Positions 1 through 7,143 of a stretch of DNA of 19,846 bases are shown one piece after another; the stretch's first letter is position 1; every line of letters starts with the position of its first letter. This DNA is from CAINEC01 sp046052065. Its GTDB lineage: Bacteria > Bacteroidota > Bacteroidia > AKYH767-A > OLB10. The notes under the pieces are model-generated. The model was not told where the DNA came from, searched no databases, and saw nothing but the letters and a program-made list of their open reading frames with translations. The position numbers were made by a program, and so were the translations under genes. Where the stretch lies: NCBI GenBank assembly GCA_046052065.1, contig JBJOND010000054.1, positions 1-19,846 on the forward strand, given 5' to 3'.

Positions 1-54
1 TTTTTTTTGAAATCAATAGTTTTAGCCAGCAATTAATTCACTTATTTTGTAAGG

Positions 55-780
55 ATGAATTTAGCTATTGATCTTGGGAATACGGCATTAAAGTGGGCTG
101 TTTTTGAAGATAAAAATTTGATTTTCAGAGGTAAATTTGGTTATTTGAACTTAATAGAGGACTTGAAGTCGCTCGATAAGTTTCAAGTTGCCAGGGTGGC
201 CTATACAACAGTAATTGAAGTTCCTGAGGAACTAAATTATTTCCTAAGTCAGTTTGATTTTGTTTTACCAATCAACCAAAATAGTATATTCCCGATAGGT
301 AATGCCTACGAAACTCCACAAACACTAGGTATCGATAGGATTATGAATGCAGTAGCGGCCCAAAGTTTATTTTCGAATAATAATGTGCTTGTTATTGATT
401 GTGGAACTTGCTTGAAGATAGATTTTGTATCTTCTATAAATGGGTTTGAAGGTGGCGCGATTGCACCTGGACTAAATATGCGTTACAATGCACTGAATCA
501 TTTTACTCATCAATTGCCTTTGTTAGAACCTAAACAATTTAATAATTTAACAGGCAAAAATACCAGTGATTCAATTCACAACGGTGTAATGGTAGGCATG
601 GCAAATGAAATAATTGGTGCTGTTAATGCATACGCTGAAAATTATCCGGATCTTAAATTAATTATTACTGGTGGCGACTATCTTTATTTTCAAGATATAA
701 TTGAAAAAAAAGCCATATTTGCAGAGCCAAATTTGACACTTATTGGCATCAATTTACTACTACTACATAATATCGAATGA
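55..780 (+). CDS. coaX: Type III pantothenate kinase (CoaX)
   Basis: Phosphorylates pantothenate with ATP, the first committed step of coenzyme A synthesis, in the cytoplasm. At 241 residues it has normal family length. The ASKHA-fold signatures are present: DLGNT at residues 6-10 (phosphate loop), LGIDR at 91-95, DCGT at 115-118 followed by D123, GGAIAPG at 133-139, and a late ITGGD. Type III enzymes are not inhibited by CoA and need a monovalent cation; that is family knowledge, not visible here. The ATG at 55 starts the protein directly at the conserved N-terminal beta strand, so no earlier start is needed. The stop codon overlaps the next start in an ATGA, suggesting an operon with the outer-membrane protein and LptC genes. 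This association is common in Bacteroidota and has no obvious metabolic logic. Identity is secure. Confidence 0.96.
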   Translation: MNLAIDLGNTALKWAVFEDKNLIFRGKFGYLNLIEDLKSLDKFQVARVAYTTVIEVPEELNYFLSQFDFVLPINQNSIFPIGNAYETPQTLGIDRIMNAVAAQSLFSNNNVLVIDCGTCLKIDFVSSINGFEGGAIAPGLNMRYNALNHFTHQLPLLEPKQFNNLTGKNTSDSIHNGVMVGMANEIIGAVNAYAENYPDLKLIITGGDYLYFQDIIEKKAIFAEPNLTLIGINLLLLHNIE

Positions 781-2069
781 GAAAGCTGCAAATTAAGTTT
801 TTACCACTATTTATTTTATTATCACTTATTTCTGGGCTAACCTATTCTCAAAACAGTACGCTATCTCCTTACTCAAGATTTGGCATTGGTGATTTAACAT
901 TTAGGGGTTTTGCCTATCAAAGGGGAATGGCAGGTATGTCTTTAGGGTATACCAACCCTTCAACAATAAATGTCAATAATCCTGCTTCTTACGCTTATGA
1001 TTCAATCATGGTTATGGAGATAGGGGCGAACGGTGAAGGCCTATTCAGTAAGCAAAATGATATTTCAACCTCTGGCTTAAACGCCGATCTTAATGCCCTG
1101 GCAATGGCATTCCCAATTGTCAAAAACAAATTAGGGTTTTCATTCGGAATAATTCCTTTTAGTAGCACAGGTTATAATATTATTTCAAAGAGTAGCATAG
1201 ATACCTTAAGTACAAAATCTGATATTAATTATATATACAAAGGTACTGGAGGCTACACTAAATATTATATCGGCGCAGGAATAAAAATTACTAATTCATT
1301 ATCAGTGGGTGTTAATGCCAATTATTTATTTGGCAACGTAATTAATCAGCGTAAGGAGGAGTTCACAAATAATATCTTCTTTAATACTAACTATCAGGAT
1401 GAATTAAGTTTAAGTGATTTTTATTTTGAATATGGATTAAATTGGAAGCATTCATTAAAGAACGATAAGTCAATTGCGATAGGAATAACCGGTTCGCCTT
1501 CTCAAAAAATAACTGCAAATAGAAACATTCTTTGGCTGAATTATAAAAAAGCTGCTACTGGTTTTGATGTAATTAAAGACACTGTTTTTTTGTCGTTAGA
1601 TAATCAAGGAGAAGTTATGTTGCCTTTAAGTTATGGAATTGGTTTTTGTGTTTCGAAGTCGAATAAATGGAACTATGGTGCAGACGTAAAAATTCAAAAC
1701 TGGAGCGATTACGAGTCGTTTGGAGTGAAGGATAATTTGAATAATAGTTTTTCGTTATCGGCAGGAGGAAGCTATATTCCAAATAGCCTGCTTTCATCAA
1801 AATATGTAAGCCGCATTGAATATCGTTTTGGTGCGTATTACAACAAATCGTATTTGAATCTTAATAATAATAGCGACTTGAACGATGTAGGGTTATGCTT
1901 TGGCGTTGGATTGCCTATTAAAAGAAGTTTTCAATCAAAGGTGAATTGTAGTTTGCAATTCGGTAGACGCGGAACGTTAAGTGATAATCTTGTAAGAGAA
2001 CAATATATTCGTTTGTCGATTGGACTTACTTTTAATGAAGTATGGTTCATCAAAAAGAAATATGATTAA
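777..2069 (+). CDS. Outer-membrane beta-barrel protein, possibly FadL/OMPP1-like
   Basis: A 430-residue protein with an N-terminal signal peptide (about residues 1-24, cleavage near TYSQ) and a body of alternating hydrophobic and polar stretches with many aromatic and Gly residues, typical of transmembrane beta strands. The mature start has the SPYSRFGIGDL motif, an Arg-Gly-Met-Ala-Gly-Met segment and an NPAS motif. These resemble the N-terminal region of FadL/OMPP1-type porins that Bacteroidota encode beside coaX. The C-terminus ends in a basic tail (KKKYD) rather than a terminal Phe. The substrate is unknown; FadL relatives take up hydrophobic compounds, but that role is not shown here. The start ATG overlaps the coaX stop by four bases, so translation is probably coupled. 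The barrel assignment is firm, the family assignment moderate. Confidence 0.8.
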   Translation: MRKLQIKFLPLFILLSLISGLTYSQNSTLSPYSRFGIGDLTFRGFAYQRGMAGMSLGYTNPSTINVNNPASYAYDSIMVMEIGANGEGLFSKQNDISTSGLNADLNALAMAFPIVKNKLGFSFGIIPFSSTGYNIISKSSIDTLSTKSDINYIYKGTGGYTKYYIGAGIKITNSLSVGVNANYLFGNVINQRKEEFTNNIFFNTNYQDELSLSDFYFEYGLNWKHSLKNDKSIAIGITGSPSQKITANRNILWLNYKKAATGFDVIKDTVFLSLDNQGEVMLPLSYGIGFCVSKSNKWNYGADVKIQNWSDYESFGVKDNLNNSFSLSAGGSYIPNSLLSSKYVSRIEYRFGAYYNKSYLNLNNNSDLNDVGLCFGVGLPIKRSFQSKVNCSLQFGRRGTLSDNLVREQYIRLSIGLTFNEVWFIKKKYD

Positions 2070-2081
2070 TTTTTAATCGCA

Positions 2082-2624
2082 ATGGGATTTCTGAAAAAGC
2101 TTTTTTTGTTATTAATGATTTCATGGAGCTTTGCTTCTTGTGAAAATAATGAAAGTGAAATATCTCGAATAACAGCAAGACCAAATGATCCCGTTGAAGA
2201 AATTGCAGGATTACAAACAATATATAGTGATTCGGGTTCTGTTAAGGTCCTTTTAGAAGCACCTGTTATGAGAAAAGTCCTTGTTCCAAAGCAAATAACA
2301 GAACTTCCCAAAGGCATGAAAATAAGTTTTTATGATGCAGAAATGAATGTGATTTCCAGAATGAAATCAAATTATGCTATTCATTACGAGCAGGAACACA
2401 GATGGGAGGCAAGAAACAATGTAGAAGTTGTAAATTTAAAGGGTGAGAAGCTGAATACTGAAAAACTTATATGGGACGAACGGGCAAATAAACTGCTTTC
2501 AGATAATTTTGTTAAAATTACAACTAGCAAAGAAATTATCATGGGTAATGGTTTTGAAGCTGATCAGGATTTTAGCCATTATAAAATCTTTAATGTAACA
2601 GGTCATATTACACTTAATCAATGA
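2082..2624 (+). CDS. lptC: LptC-like LPS export lipoprotein
   Basis: A 180-residue protein resembling LptC, the component that receives lipopolysaccharide from the LptB2FG transporter and passes it to the periplasmic LptA bridge. The N-terminus is a short lipoprotein signal with lipobox FASC and a probable lipidated Cys at residue 20, so anchoring would be by lipid rather than by the single helix of enterobacterial LptC. The body has the beta-jellyroll pattern of the family (LPKGMKISFYD, then W-E-A-R-N-N-V, and LIWDERANKLLSDNFVKI). It starts 12 bases after the barrel gene and overlaps the following small gene by ATGA, so all four genes probably form one operon. Whether the lipoprotein stays at the inner membrane cannot be read from sequence. 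The family call rests on motif recall, without a profile search. Confidence 0.82.
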   Translation: MGFLKKLFLLLMISWSFASCENNESEISRITARPNDPVEEIAGLQTIYSDSGSVKVLLEAPVMRKVLVPKQITELPKGMKISFYDAEMNVISRMKSNYAIHYEQEHRWEARNNVEVVNLKGEKLNTEKLIWDERANKLLSDNFVKITTSKEIIMGNGFEADQDFSHYKIFNVTGHITLNQ

Positions 2625-2815
2625 ATATCTACCGACTGCTTGAGGTTTGCTGGTTAATTCTGACTTTATTGGCAGTATCGGTGGGTATATTTAAAAGCCT
2701 TACGGAATCTGCATTGTCAGGACTTTGGTTTTTTTTATTGGCATTTTTCACAAGTATTTTTTGGATCGTACGCCGATCTCAAAGTGCAAAAAATGAGTCG
2801 GAAACAGATAAATAG
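2621..2815 (+). CDS. Small two-helix membrane protein downstream of lptC
   Basis: A 64-residue protein I do not recognise by name. It contains two hydrophobic segments (about residues 8-25 and 32-50) separated by a short polar stretch (KSLTES), and ends in a basic then acidic tail (VRRSQSAKNESETDK). By the positive-inside rule both ends would be cytoplasmic. It starts on the ATGA overlap with the lptC stop codon, which supports real translation and coupling to lptC. That position suggests, without proving, a role linked to the Lpt system or the envelope. No catalytic motif is present. About 95 bases separate it from the foldase gene downstream, without a clear terminator hairpin. Confidence 0.7.
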   Translation: MNIYRLLEVCWLILTLLAVSVGIFKSLTESALSGLWFFLLAFFTSIFWIVRRSQSAKNESETDK

Positions 2816-2871
2816 CCCTATCTTTTCTAATATTACTTAATTGGATGCTTTTATCAATAAATAAAGAGTTG

Positions 2872-2879
2872 TATATTCG
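2872..2879 (+). promoter_or_regulatory. Probable -7 element upstream of the foldase gene
   Basis: TATATTCG differs by one base from the Bacteroidota -7 consensus TAnnTTTG and lies 31 bases before the foldase start codon. It sits in the 95-base gap after the lptC operon, and no matching -33 TTTG is evident at the usual spacing. It suggests that the foldase gene can be transcribed separately, but read-through from upstream is equally possible. Confidence 0.35.
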
Positions 2880-2910
2880 CAACCTTAATTACAGAATTAA
2901 ATAGATTATT

Positions 2911-4998
2911 ATGGCAGTTATTGAAAAAATAAGAAGTAAATCAGGTCTTCTTATTGGAATTATCGGGTTTAGTTTAGTAGCATTCGTTTTGGGTGATTTA
3001 TTCTCATCAAATAATGGGCTTTTTGGTGGTTCTGATAATGCAGTCGGAATTATTGGAGGTAATAAAGTCGATTTGATGGACTATAATACACGAGTAGAAG
3101 AGTATGTTGAGAATTATAAAACTCAAACGCAAAATCAAACAGTGGATCAAGCTACAATGGATCAAATCAGAGAACAGGCTTGGAATAAGTTCGTTAACGA
3201 TTTTGTTATGGTATCCCAATACCAAAAGCTAGGTTTAACATGCTCAGCTGATGAATTATTTGATATGGTTCAGGGTAAAAACATCGATCCGCAAATTCGT
3301 CAGGCATTTACTGATCCAAAAACAGGTCAGTTTAGCCCATCAGGAGTGATCCAGTTTTTGAAAAACAAAAACAATGACCCAAAGGCTGCTGAACAATGGG
3401 CTGCTTTTGAAAAAGCACTTAAAGAAAAGAGAATTGCTGAAAAGTATAATGAGCTTGTTAAGGGTGGATTGTACGTTACAAAAGATGAAGCAAAAGATAA
3501 TTTCATTGATATGAACAGAACAGCTTCTGTTAAGTATGTAATGATTCCATATGCTTCGATAGTTGATACAACAATTCAGGTTTCTGATGCTGACTTGAAA
3601 GCAGTTTACAATGAGAATTTGAAAAAATACAAGCAACAAGATTCGCGCTCGGTAGAATATGTTGCATTTAATGTAAAACCGTCTGATGTGGATATCAAAT
3701 CAGCATCTAATAATTTTTCTAAATTATTAGAAGAGTTCAAAACATCTTCAAATGATTCAGCATTTATTGTAGCAAACTCAGATCAGCCACTTGATAATAC
3801 TTACCATAAGAAAGGAACCTTGCCATTTAATATTGATTCTGCAATGTTTTCTGCAGCTGTGGGAACAGTAATGGGACCGTATGATATGAATGGCGAGTAT
3901 TCAGCTTCTAAATTGGTTGCTGTAAAATCTATGGCTGATTCAGTTAAGGCACGTCATATCTTATTAAAAGTTGAGCCAGGTAAAGTGGATGCTGCTAAGG
4001 CAACAGCTGATAGCATCATCAAAGCAATTAAAGGCGGAGCGAAATTCGAAGATATGGCAACTAAATATTCAGTTGATCAGGCTGCAAATGCTAAAGGTGG
4101 AGATTTAGGTTGGTTCAATTACCAAATGATGGTTGCACCGTTCAGTGAAGCATGTTTCAGTTCTTCAAAGGGTTCATTAATCACTGTAGAAACACAGTTT
4201 GGTTTGCATGTGATTGATGTAACAGATATGAGTGCAGCTTCTAAGCAGGTAAAGGTTGCTACATTGGTAAAGAAGGTAGAACCAAGTGCTAAAACAATTC
4301 AAACAATTTTTACTAAAGCAAACGAGTTTGCAAATAAATTTAACACCGCAGAAGGATTTGATAAAGGAATTAAAGATCAAAATCTGACCAAATTAGCTGA
4401 ACAAAATATTCAGGAAAATAATCGTCAGGTTGGTGGTTTTGAAAATTCTCGTGAACTAATCCGTTGGTCATTCAAAGCAAAGATTGGCGAAATTTCTAAG
4501 GCATTCGATTTTGGTAATACGTATGTTGTTGCCAAACTTACTGATATCCGTGAGAAAGGAACTGCAACTTTGGAGCAAGTGAAAGATCAAGTTACAATGG
4601 ATGCACGTAAAGAGAAGAAAGCTCAAATGTTTATTGATCAATTGTCTAAAGCAGGATCATCAAATATTGATGCTATTGCGGCTAAGGTAAAGCAAATAGT
4701 ACAGGCTGCTGATAATGTATCGTTCGCATCTCCTTTCTTAGGTAATGCAGGATTTGAAGGATCAGTAGTAGGTAATGTAATAACCCTTAAAGCAGGTCAA
4801 GTATCGAAGCCAATAAAAGGAAATGCAGGTGTTTATGTTGTTTTAGTAAGCAACTTTAATGAACCAACATTACCAAAAGAATTTAAAGAGTCTGCTAACC
4901 AATTGAAAATGCAATTACAAAGTCGTGCTCAGTACGAAGTTGAAAATGCTTTAAAAGAAAAGGCAGATATTACTGATCACAGAGGAAGATTCTATTAG
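2911..4998 (+). CDS. PpiD/SurA-like peptidylprolyl isomerase, membrane-anchored
   Basis: A 695-residue periplasmic folding factor. Residues about 11-31 form a single transmembrane helix with a short basic cytoplasmic N-terminus (MAVIEKIRSK), as in PpiD. Residues about 35-200 match the SurA/PpiD N-terminal chaperone helices. A parvulin (PPIC) rotamase domain occupies about 347-438, with ARHILL at its start, KGGDLGWF near 395-402 and GLHVIDV at its end. The remaining C-terminal part (about 440-690) is a PpiD-like region that may hold a second, degenerate parvulin fold. The protein probably assists newly exported envelope proteins, consistent with bamA, skp and lptC genes nearby. It is monocistronic or the last gene of its unit, ending at a clear hairpin terminator. 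The family is secure; the choice between PpiD and another SurA-type name is less so. Confidence 0.9.
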   Translation: MAVIEKIRSKSGLLIGIIGFSLVAFVLGDLFSSNNGLFGGSDNAVGIIGGNKVDLMDYNTRVEEYVENYKTQTQNQTVDQATMDQIREQAWNKFVNDFVMVSQYQKLGLTCSADELFDMVQGKNIDPQIRQAFTDPKTGQFSPSGVIQFLKNKNNDPKAAEQWAAFEKALKEKRIAEKYNELVKGGLYVTKDEAKDNFIDMNRTASVKYVMIPYASIVDTTIQVSDADLKAVYNENLKKYKQQDSRSVEYVAFNVKPSDVDIKSASNNFSKLLEEFKTSSNDSAFIVANSDQPLDNTYHKKGTLPFNIDSAMFSAAVGTVMGPYDMNGEYSASKLVAVKSMADSVKARHILLKVEPGKVDAAKATADSIIKAIKGGAKFEDMATKYSVDQAANAKGGDLGWFNYQMMVAPFSEACFSSSKGSLITVETQFGLHVIDVTDMSAASKQVKVATLVKKVEPSAKTIQTIFTKANEFANKFNTAEGFDKGIKDQNLTKLAEQNIQENNRQVGGFENSRELIRWSFKAKIGEISKAFDFGNTYVVAKLTDIREKGTATLEQVKDQVTMDARKEKKAQMFIDQLSKAGSSNIDAIAAKVKQIVQAADNVSFASPFLGNAGFEGSVVGNVITLKAGQVSKPIKGNAGVYVVLVSNFNEPTLPKEFKESANQLKMQLQSRAQYEVENALKEKADITDHRGRFY

Positions 4999-5016
4999 GA
5001 TTTTCAAACAAAATAT

Positions 5017-5048
5017 AAAAGGGAGAATAATTTATTCTCCCTTTTTTT
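5017..5048. terminator. Bidirectional intrinsic terminator between the foldase gene and murI
   Basis: The arms GGGAGAATAA (5021-5030) and TTATTCTCCC (5032-5041) are perfect reverse complements around one base. In RNA the inner A-U pairs would open into a loop. The stem is flanked by AAAA on the left and a T7 run (5042-5048) on the right, so each strand yields a hairpin followed by U residues. It serves both convergent genes, whose stop codons are only 48 bases apart. The murI stop codon lies inside the T run. Confidence 0.9.
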
Positions 5049-5868
5049 ATTTCCATAAGTTTTTATACTCCAGCTTGACTTTGCCTTTAAAAAACAGCTT
5101 CGTGCTTTCGGCAAATGCAGCGGTGTAATCTGAAACAAAAAAATGATGCTTTGTCTTTTTACCAGTGTTTAATAATGCGTTTGCATTTAAAATTTCTTTA
5201 GTATGGTTTGCAACAATTCCAGCCGTATCAAATAAGGTTACTTTGCCTTTGTAATACTGTTCAATTTCAGGTTTAATTAATGGATAATGTGTACAACCTA
5301 GAATTAAACTATCCACACCTTTTAATTTCGGACGAGATAGGTAGTCGTTGATAATTGTCTTCGAAATTTTATTGTTAAAAAATCCTTCTTCAATCATCGG
5401 TGCCAGAAGTGGGGTCGCTAATGAAGCAACTTGTAATTTTTTATTTTTTGATTTAATTTTTTTAGCATAGATATCAGTTTTTATGGTGGCTTTTGTTCCA
5501 ATAACGCCAACTGATTTTAACTTAGGTTGAGTACTCACAAAATCAACAACTGGGTCGATTACATTTATAATAATTGATTTCGTGCCTATGTGGTTTTTGA
5601 TCAATTCATATGCAACAGATGAAATACTGTTACAAGCAATCACAATTACTTTACAATTGTATGTCATTAAAAAATCACTGATCGCAATGGCCCATTTCTG
5701 AATAGACTCAGGCGATTTATCTCCATAGGGTAGGTGGGCAGTGTCGCCAAAATAAACGATTTGTTCATTAGGCATTAACTTATTAATTGCACTTGCAACT
5801 GTTAACCCTCCGATACCTGAATCAAATATGCCTAAGGGCCTTGAAGCATCACTTTTTTTCTTTGCCAT
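5047..5868 (-). CDS. murI: Glutamate racemase (MurI)
   Basis: Interconverts L- and D-glutamate by a cofactor-independent two-base mechanism, supplying D-Glu for peptidoglycan. The 273 residues have family length. Motifs are DSGIGG at 16-21, YGDTAHLPYG at about 40-49, the first catalytic Cys in ACNS (C79; many homologues have ACNT here), and the second in LGCTHYP (C192 with H194). It is the last gene of the envelope cluster, but a strong terminator lies only 24 bases upstream of its start, separating it from the ompH genes. Expression therefore needs either incomplete termination or a promoter squeezed into the hairpin-to-start interval, where I find no exact TAnnTTTG. Downstream it shares a bidirectional terminator with the foldase gene. 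Confidence 0.96.
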   Translation of the reverse strand: MAKKKSDASRPLGIFDSGIGGLTVASAINKLMPNEQIVYFGDTAHLPYGDKSPESIQKWAIAISDFLMTYNCKVIVIACNSISSVAYELIKNHIGTKSIIINVIDPVVDFVSTQPKLKSVGVIGTKATIKTDIYAKKIKSKNKKLQVASLATPLLAPMIEEGFFNNKISKTIINDYLSRPKLKGVDSLILGCTHYPLIKPEIEQYYKGKVTLFDTAGIVANHTKEILNANALLNTGKKTKHHFFVSDYTAAFAESTKLFFKGKVKLEYKNLWK

Positions 5869-5891
5869 ATAACAAAATTGATAAAAAAATA

Positions 5892-5920
5892 AAAAGCCCC
5901 GAGGATTAATCGGGGCTTTT
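5892..5920 (-). terminator. Intrinsic terminator downstream of the ompH pair
   Basis: A perfect 11-base inverted repeat, AAAAGCCCCGA (5892-5902) and TCGGGGCTTTT (5910-5920), encloses a 7-base loop. On the minus strand the GC-rich hairpin is followed by a T-rich tract. It lies 20 bases after the second ompH stop codon and 24 bases before the murI start, so it should end the uppS-bamA-ompH transcripts. The flanking A and T runs mean it could also act on the plus strand. Confidence 0.9.
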
Positions 5921-5939
5921 ATTAACTATTTAATTTTAC

Positions 5940-6452
5940 TTATTTAATGCCAAGTTTTGCTTTTACAAGAGCTAAAATATCATCTGATTCCTGAGCGAAA
6001 AGTAAATTACCCTGTGCACTATCAAAGATATATGAATATGCTTTTTCTTTTGCTACTGCATTGATAGCATCTTGAGCCTTTTTAATAAGAGGAGCCTGAA
6101 GTTCTTCCCTTTTCTTTTGAAGCGAAGCTTGAGCAGACTCTTCAAATGATTGGATTCTTTCTTGTAAATCCGAAAGCTCTTTTTCTTTTGCTTGTTTAAT
6201 CGGTTCCGCCATCGATGATTCTTTCGATTTATAATCAGAATACTTTTGGTTTAATTCAGCATTCATAGACTTAGATTGAGCCTGCAACGATACAATAAAT
6301 TTATCCAATAATGAATCTGCAACTTTTGATTCTGGCATAATCGCAAATAATTCATTTGAATTGATATGGCCAAATTTTAATGTTGATTGAGCGTTACAAA
6401 AATTAGTTAAACTTAAGAATACACCAAACGCAACTGCAATTAATTTCTTCAT
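5940..6452 (-). CDS. OmpH/Skp-family periplasmic chaperone, second copy
   Basis: A 170-residue secreted protein with a signal peptide of about 22 residues (cleavage after CNA). The mature part has the OmpH/Skp pattern: a short N-terminal strand (LKFGHINSNELFAIMPES), a long charged coiled-coil hairpin rich in Lys, Glu, Gln and Ala (about residues 45-130), and a closing beta segment (YSYIFDSAQGNLLFA). Skp trimers hold unfolded outer-membrane proteins in their tentacles for delivery to BamA, and the position immediately downstream of bamA and another ompH gene fits. Only 26 bases separate it from the first copy, so co-transcription is likely. It ends with a lone LGIK tail and lacks the Ser/Gly-rich extension of its paralogue. 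Confidence 0.92.
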   Translation of the reverse strand: MKKLIAVAFGVFLSLTNFCNAQSTLKFGHINSNELFAIMPESKVADSLLDKFIVSLQAQSKSMNAELNQKYSDYKSKESSMAEPIKQAKEKELSDLQERIQSFEESAQASLQKKREELQAPLIKKAQDAINAVAKEKAYSYIFDSAQGNLLFAQESDDILALVKAKLGIK

Positions 6453-6478
6453 GATTTTACTTTGTTTTTTATGATTGA

Positions 6479-7072
6479 TTATTTTTTATCTAGTGAACCA
6501 CCTTGTGTTGATTTGCTATCTGAATTAGAGCCAGTACCACCTGATTTGCTTCCTGCTTTATAACCCATTGATGCTAGTACTTCATCGCTCTTATCATATT
6601 TTGGGTTCGTATAAAGCATGGTTAAGTCGCCTGATTTATCAAATATAACGGCATAACTTTGATCAGTTGCAATCTTCTTAACAGCATTATAAATTTTATC
6701 TTGAAGTGGTTTAATAAGTTCTTGCTTCTTCTTAAACAATTCACCTTCGTATCCAAATTTTGCTTTCTGAAATTCTTTTACCTCTTTTTCTTTGTTAGTG
6801 ATTTCAAGTTCTCTTTTCTTTTTCATATCCTCTGTCAAGAGGATTTGTTCAGCCTGATAATCTTTGTAAAGTTTATCGATAATGGCATACTTGGCTTCTA
6901 TCTCTTTTTGCCAGCTGATGCTAAGCTGATCTAGTTGCTGTTGTGCCGCTTTATATTCTGAAATATTATCTAAAATATACTGACTATCAATAAAAGCATA
7001 TTTCTGTGCACATGCTGGTTTCATTGCTATTGCAATAAAAAACACTAATAGGGTTACCAATTGTTTTTTCAT
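6479..7072 (-). CDS. OmpH/Skp-family periplasmic chaperone, first copy
   Basis: A secreted OmpH/Skp homologue of about 197 residues. The frame is open from a GTG at 7093, but I place the start at the ATG at 7072. That removes seven extra residues, gives a standard signal peptide (MKKQLVTLL... to CAQ), and leaves a short leader after the -7 element at 7107-7114. An A-rich stretch (AAAAAAAG) precedes the ATG. The mature protein begins KYAFIDSQYIL, has a Lys/Glu-rich coiled coil (about residues 40-115) and a YAVIFDKSGDLTMLY closing strand. Unlike its neighbour it carries a C-terminal Ser/Gly/Lys-rich tail (about 25 residues), probably disordered. It likely chaperones outer-membrane proteins to BamA, encoded just upstream. 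Confidence 0.9.
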   Translation of the reverse strand: MKKQLVTLLVFFIAIAMKPACAQKYAFIDSQYILDNISEYKAAQQQLDQLSISWQKEIEAKYAIIDKLYKDYQAEQILLTEDMKKKRELEITNKEKEVKEFQKAKFGYEGELFKKKQELIKPLQDKIYNAVKKIATDQSYAVIFDKSGDLTMLYTNPKYDKSDEVLASMGYKAGSKSGGTGSNSDSKSTQGGSLDKK

Positions 7073-7106
7073 AAATTTCTTTTTTTGAGGCACCTAATAT
7101 TCGTGC

Positions 7107-7114
7107 CAAATTTA
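7107..7114 (-). promoter_or_regulatory. -7 promoter element for the ompH pair
   Basis: On the minus strand the sequence is TAAATTTG, an exact match to the Bacteroidota -7 consensus TAnnTTTG. It lies 34 bases before the ATG at 7072, in the gap after bamA. No convincing -33 TTTG is seen. It would give the two chaperone genes expression independent of bamA and supports the ATG at 7072 over the GTG at 7093. Confidence 0.5.
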
Positions 7115-7143
7115 CCAATTTATTTTTAACCTGAGAATAGTAA

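Noticed and set aside
1..54. Possible promoter for coaX (TATTTTG at 43-49) and a poly-T start
   Set aside because: The element is one base short of TAnnTTTG and the upstream sequence is cut by the window edge, so no promoter or neighbouring gene can be supported.
2816..2910. Terminator after the lptC operon
   Set aside because: I found no hairpin with a T tract in this gap; read-through into the foldase gene remains possible.
3340..3639. 99-codon open frame on the minus strand inside the foldase gene
   Set aside because: It is rich in Phe, Ile, Cys and Asn as expected of the complement of an AT-rich coding sequence, and it lies fully within a well-supported gene.
7073..7093. GTG-initiated seven-residue extension of the first OmpH/Skp gene
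   Set aside because: It would put a polar, Lys-rich stretch before a complete signal peptide and lies very close to the predicted transcription start; the ATG at 7072 fits better.
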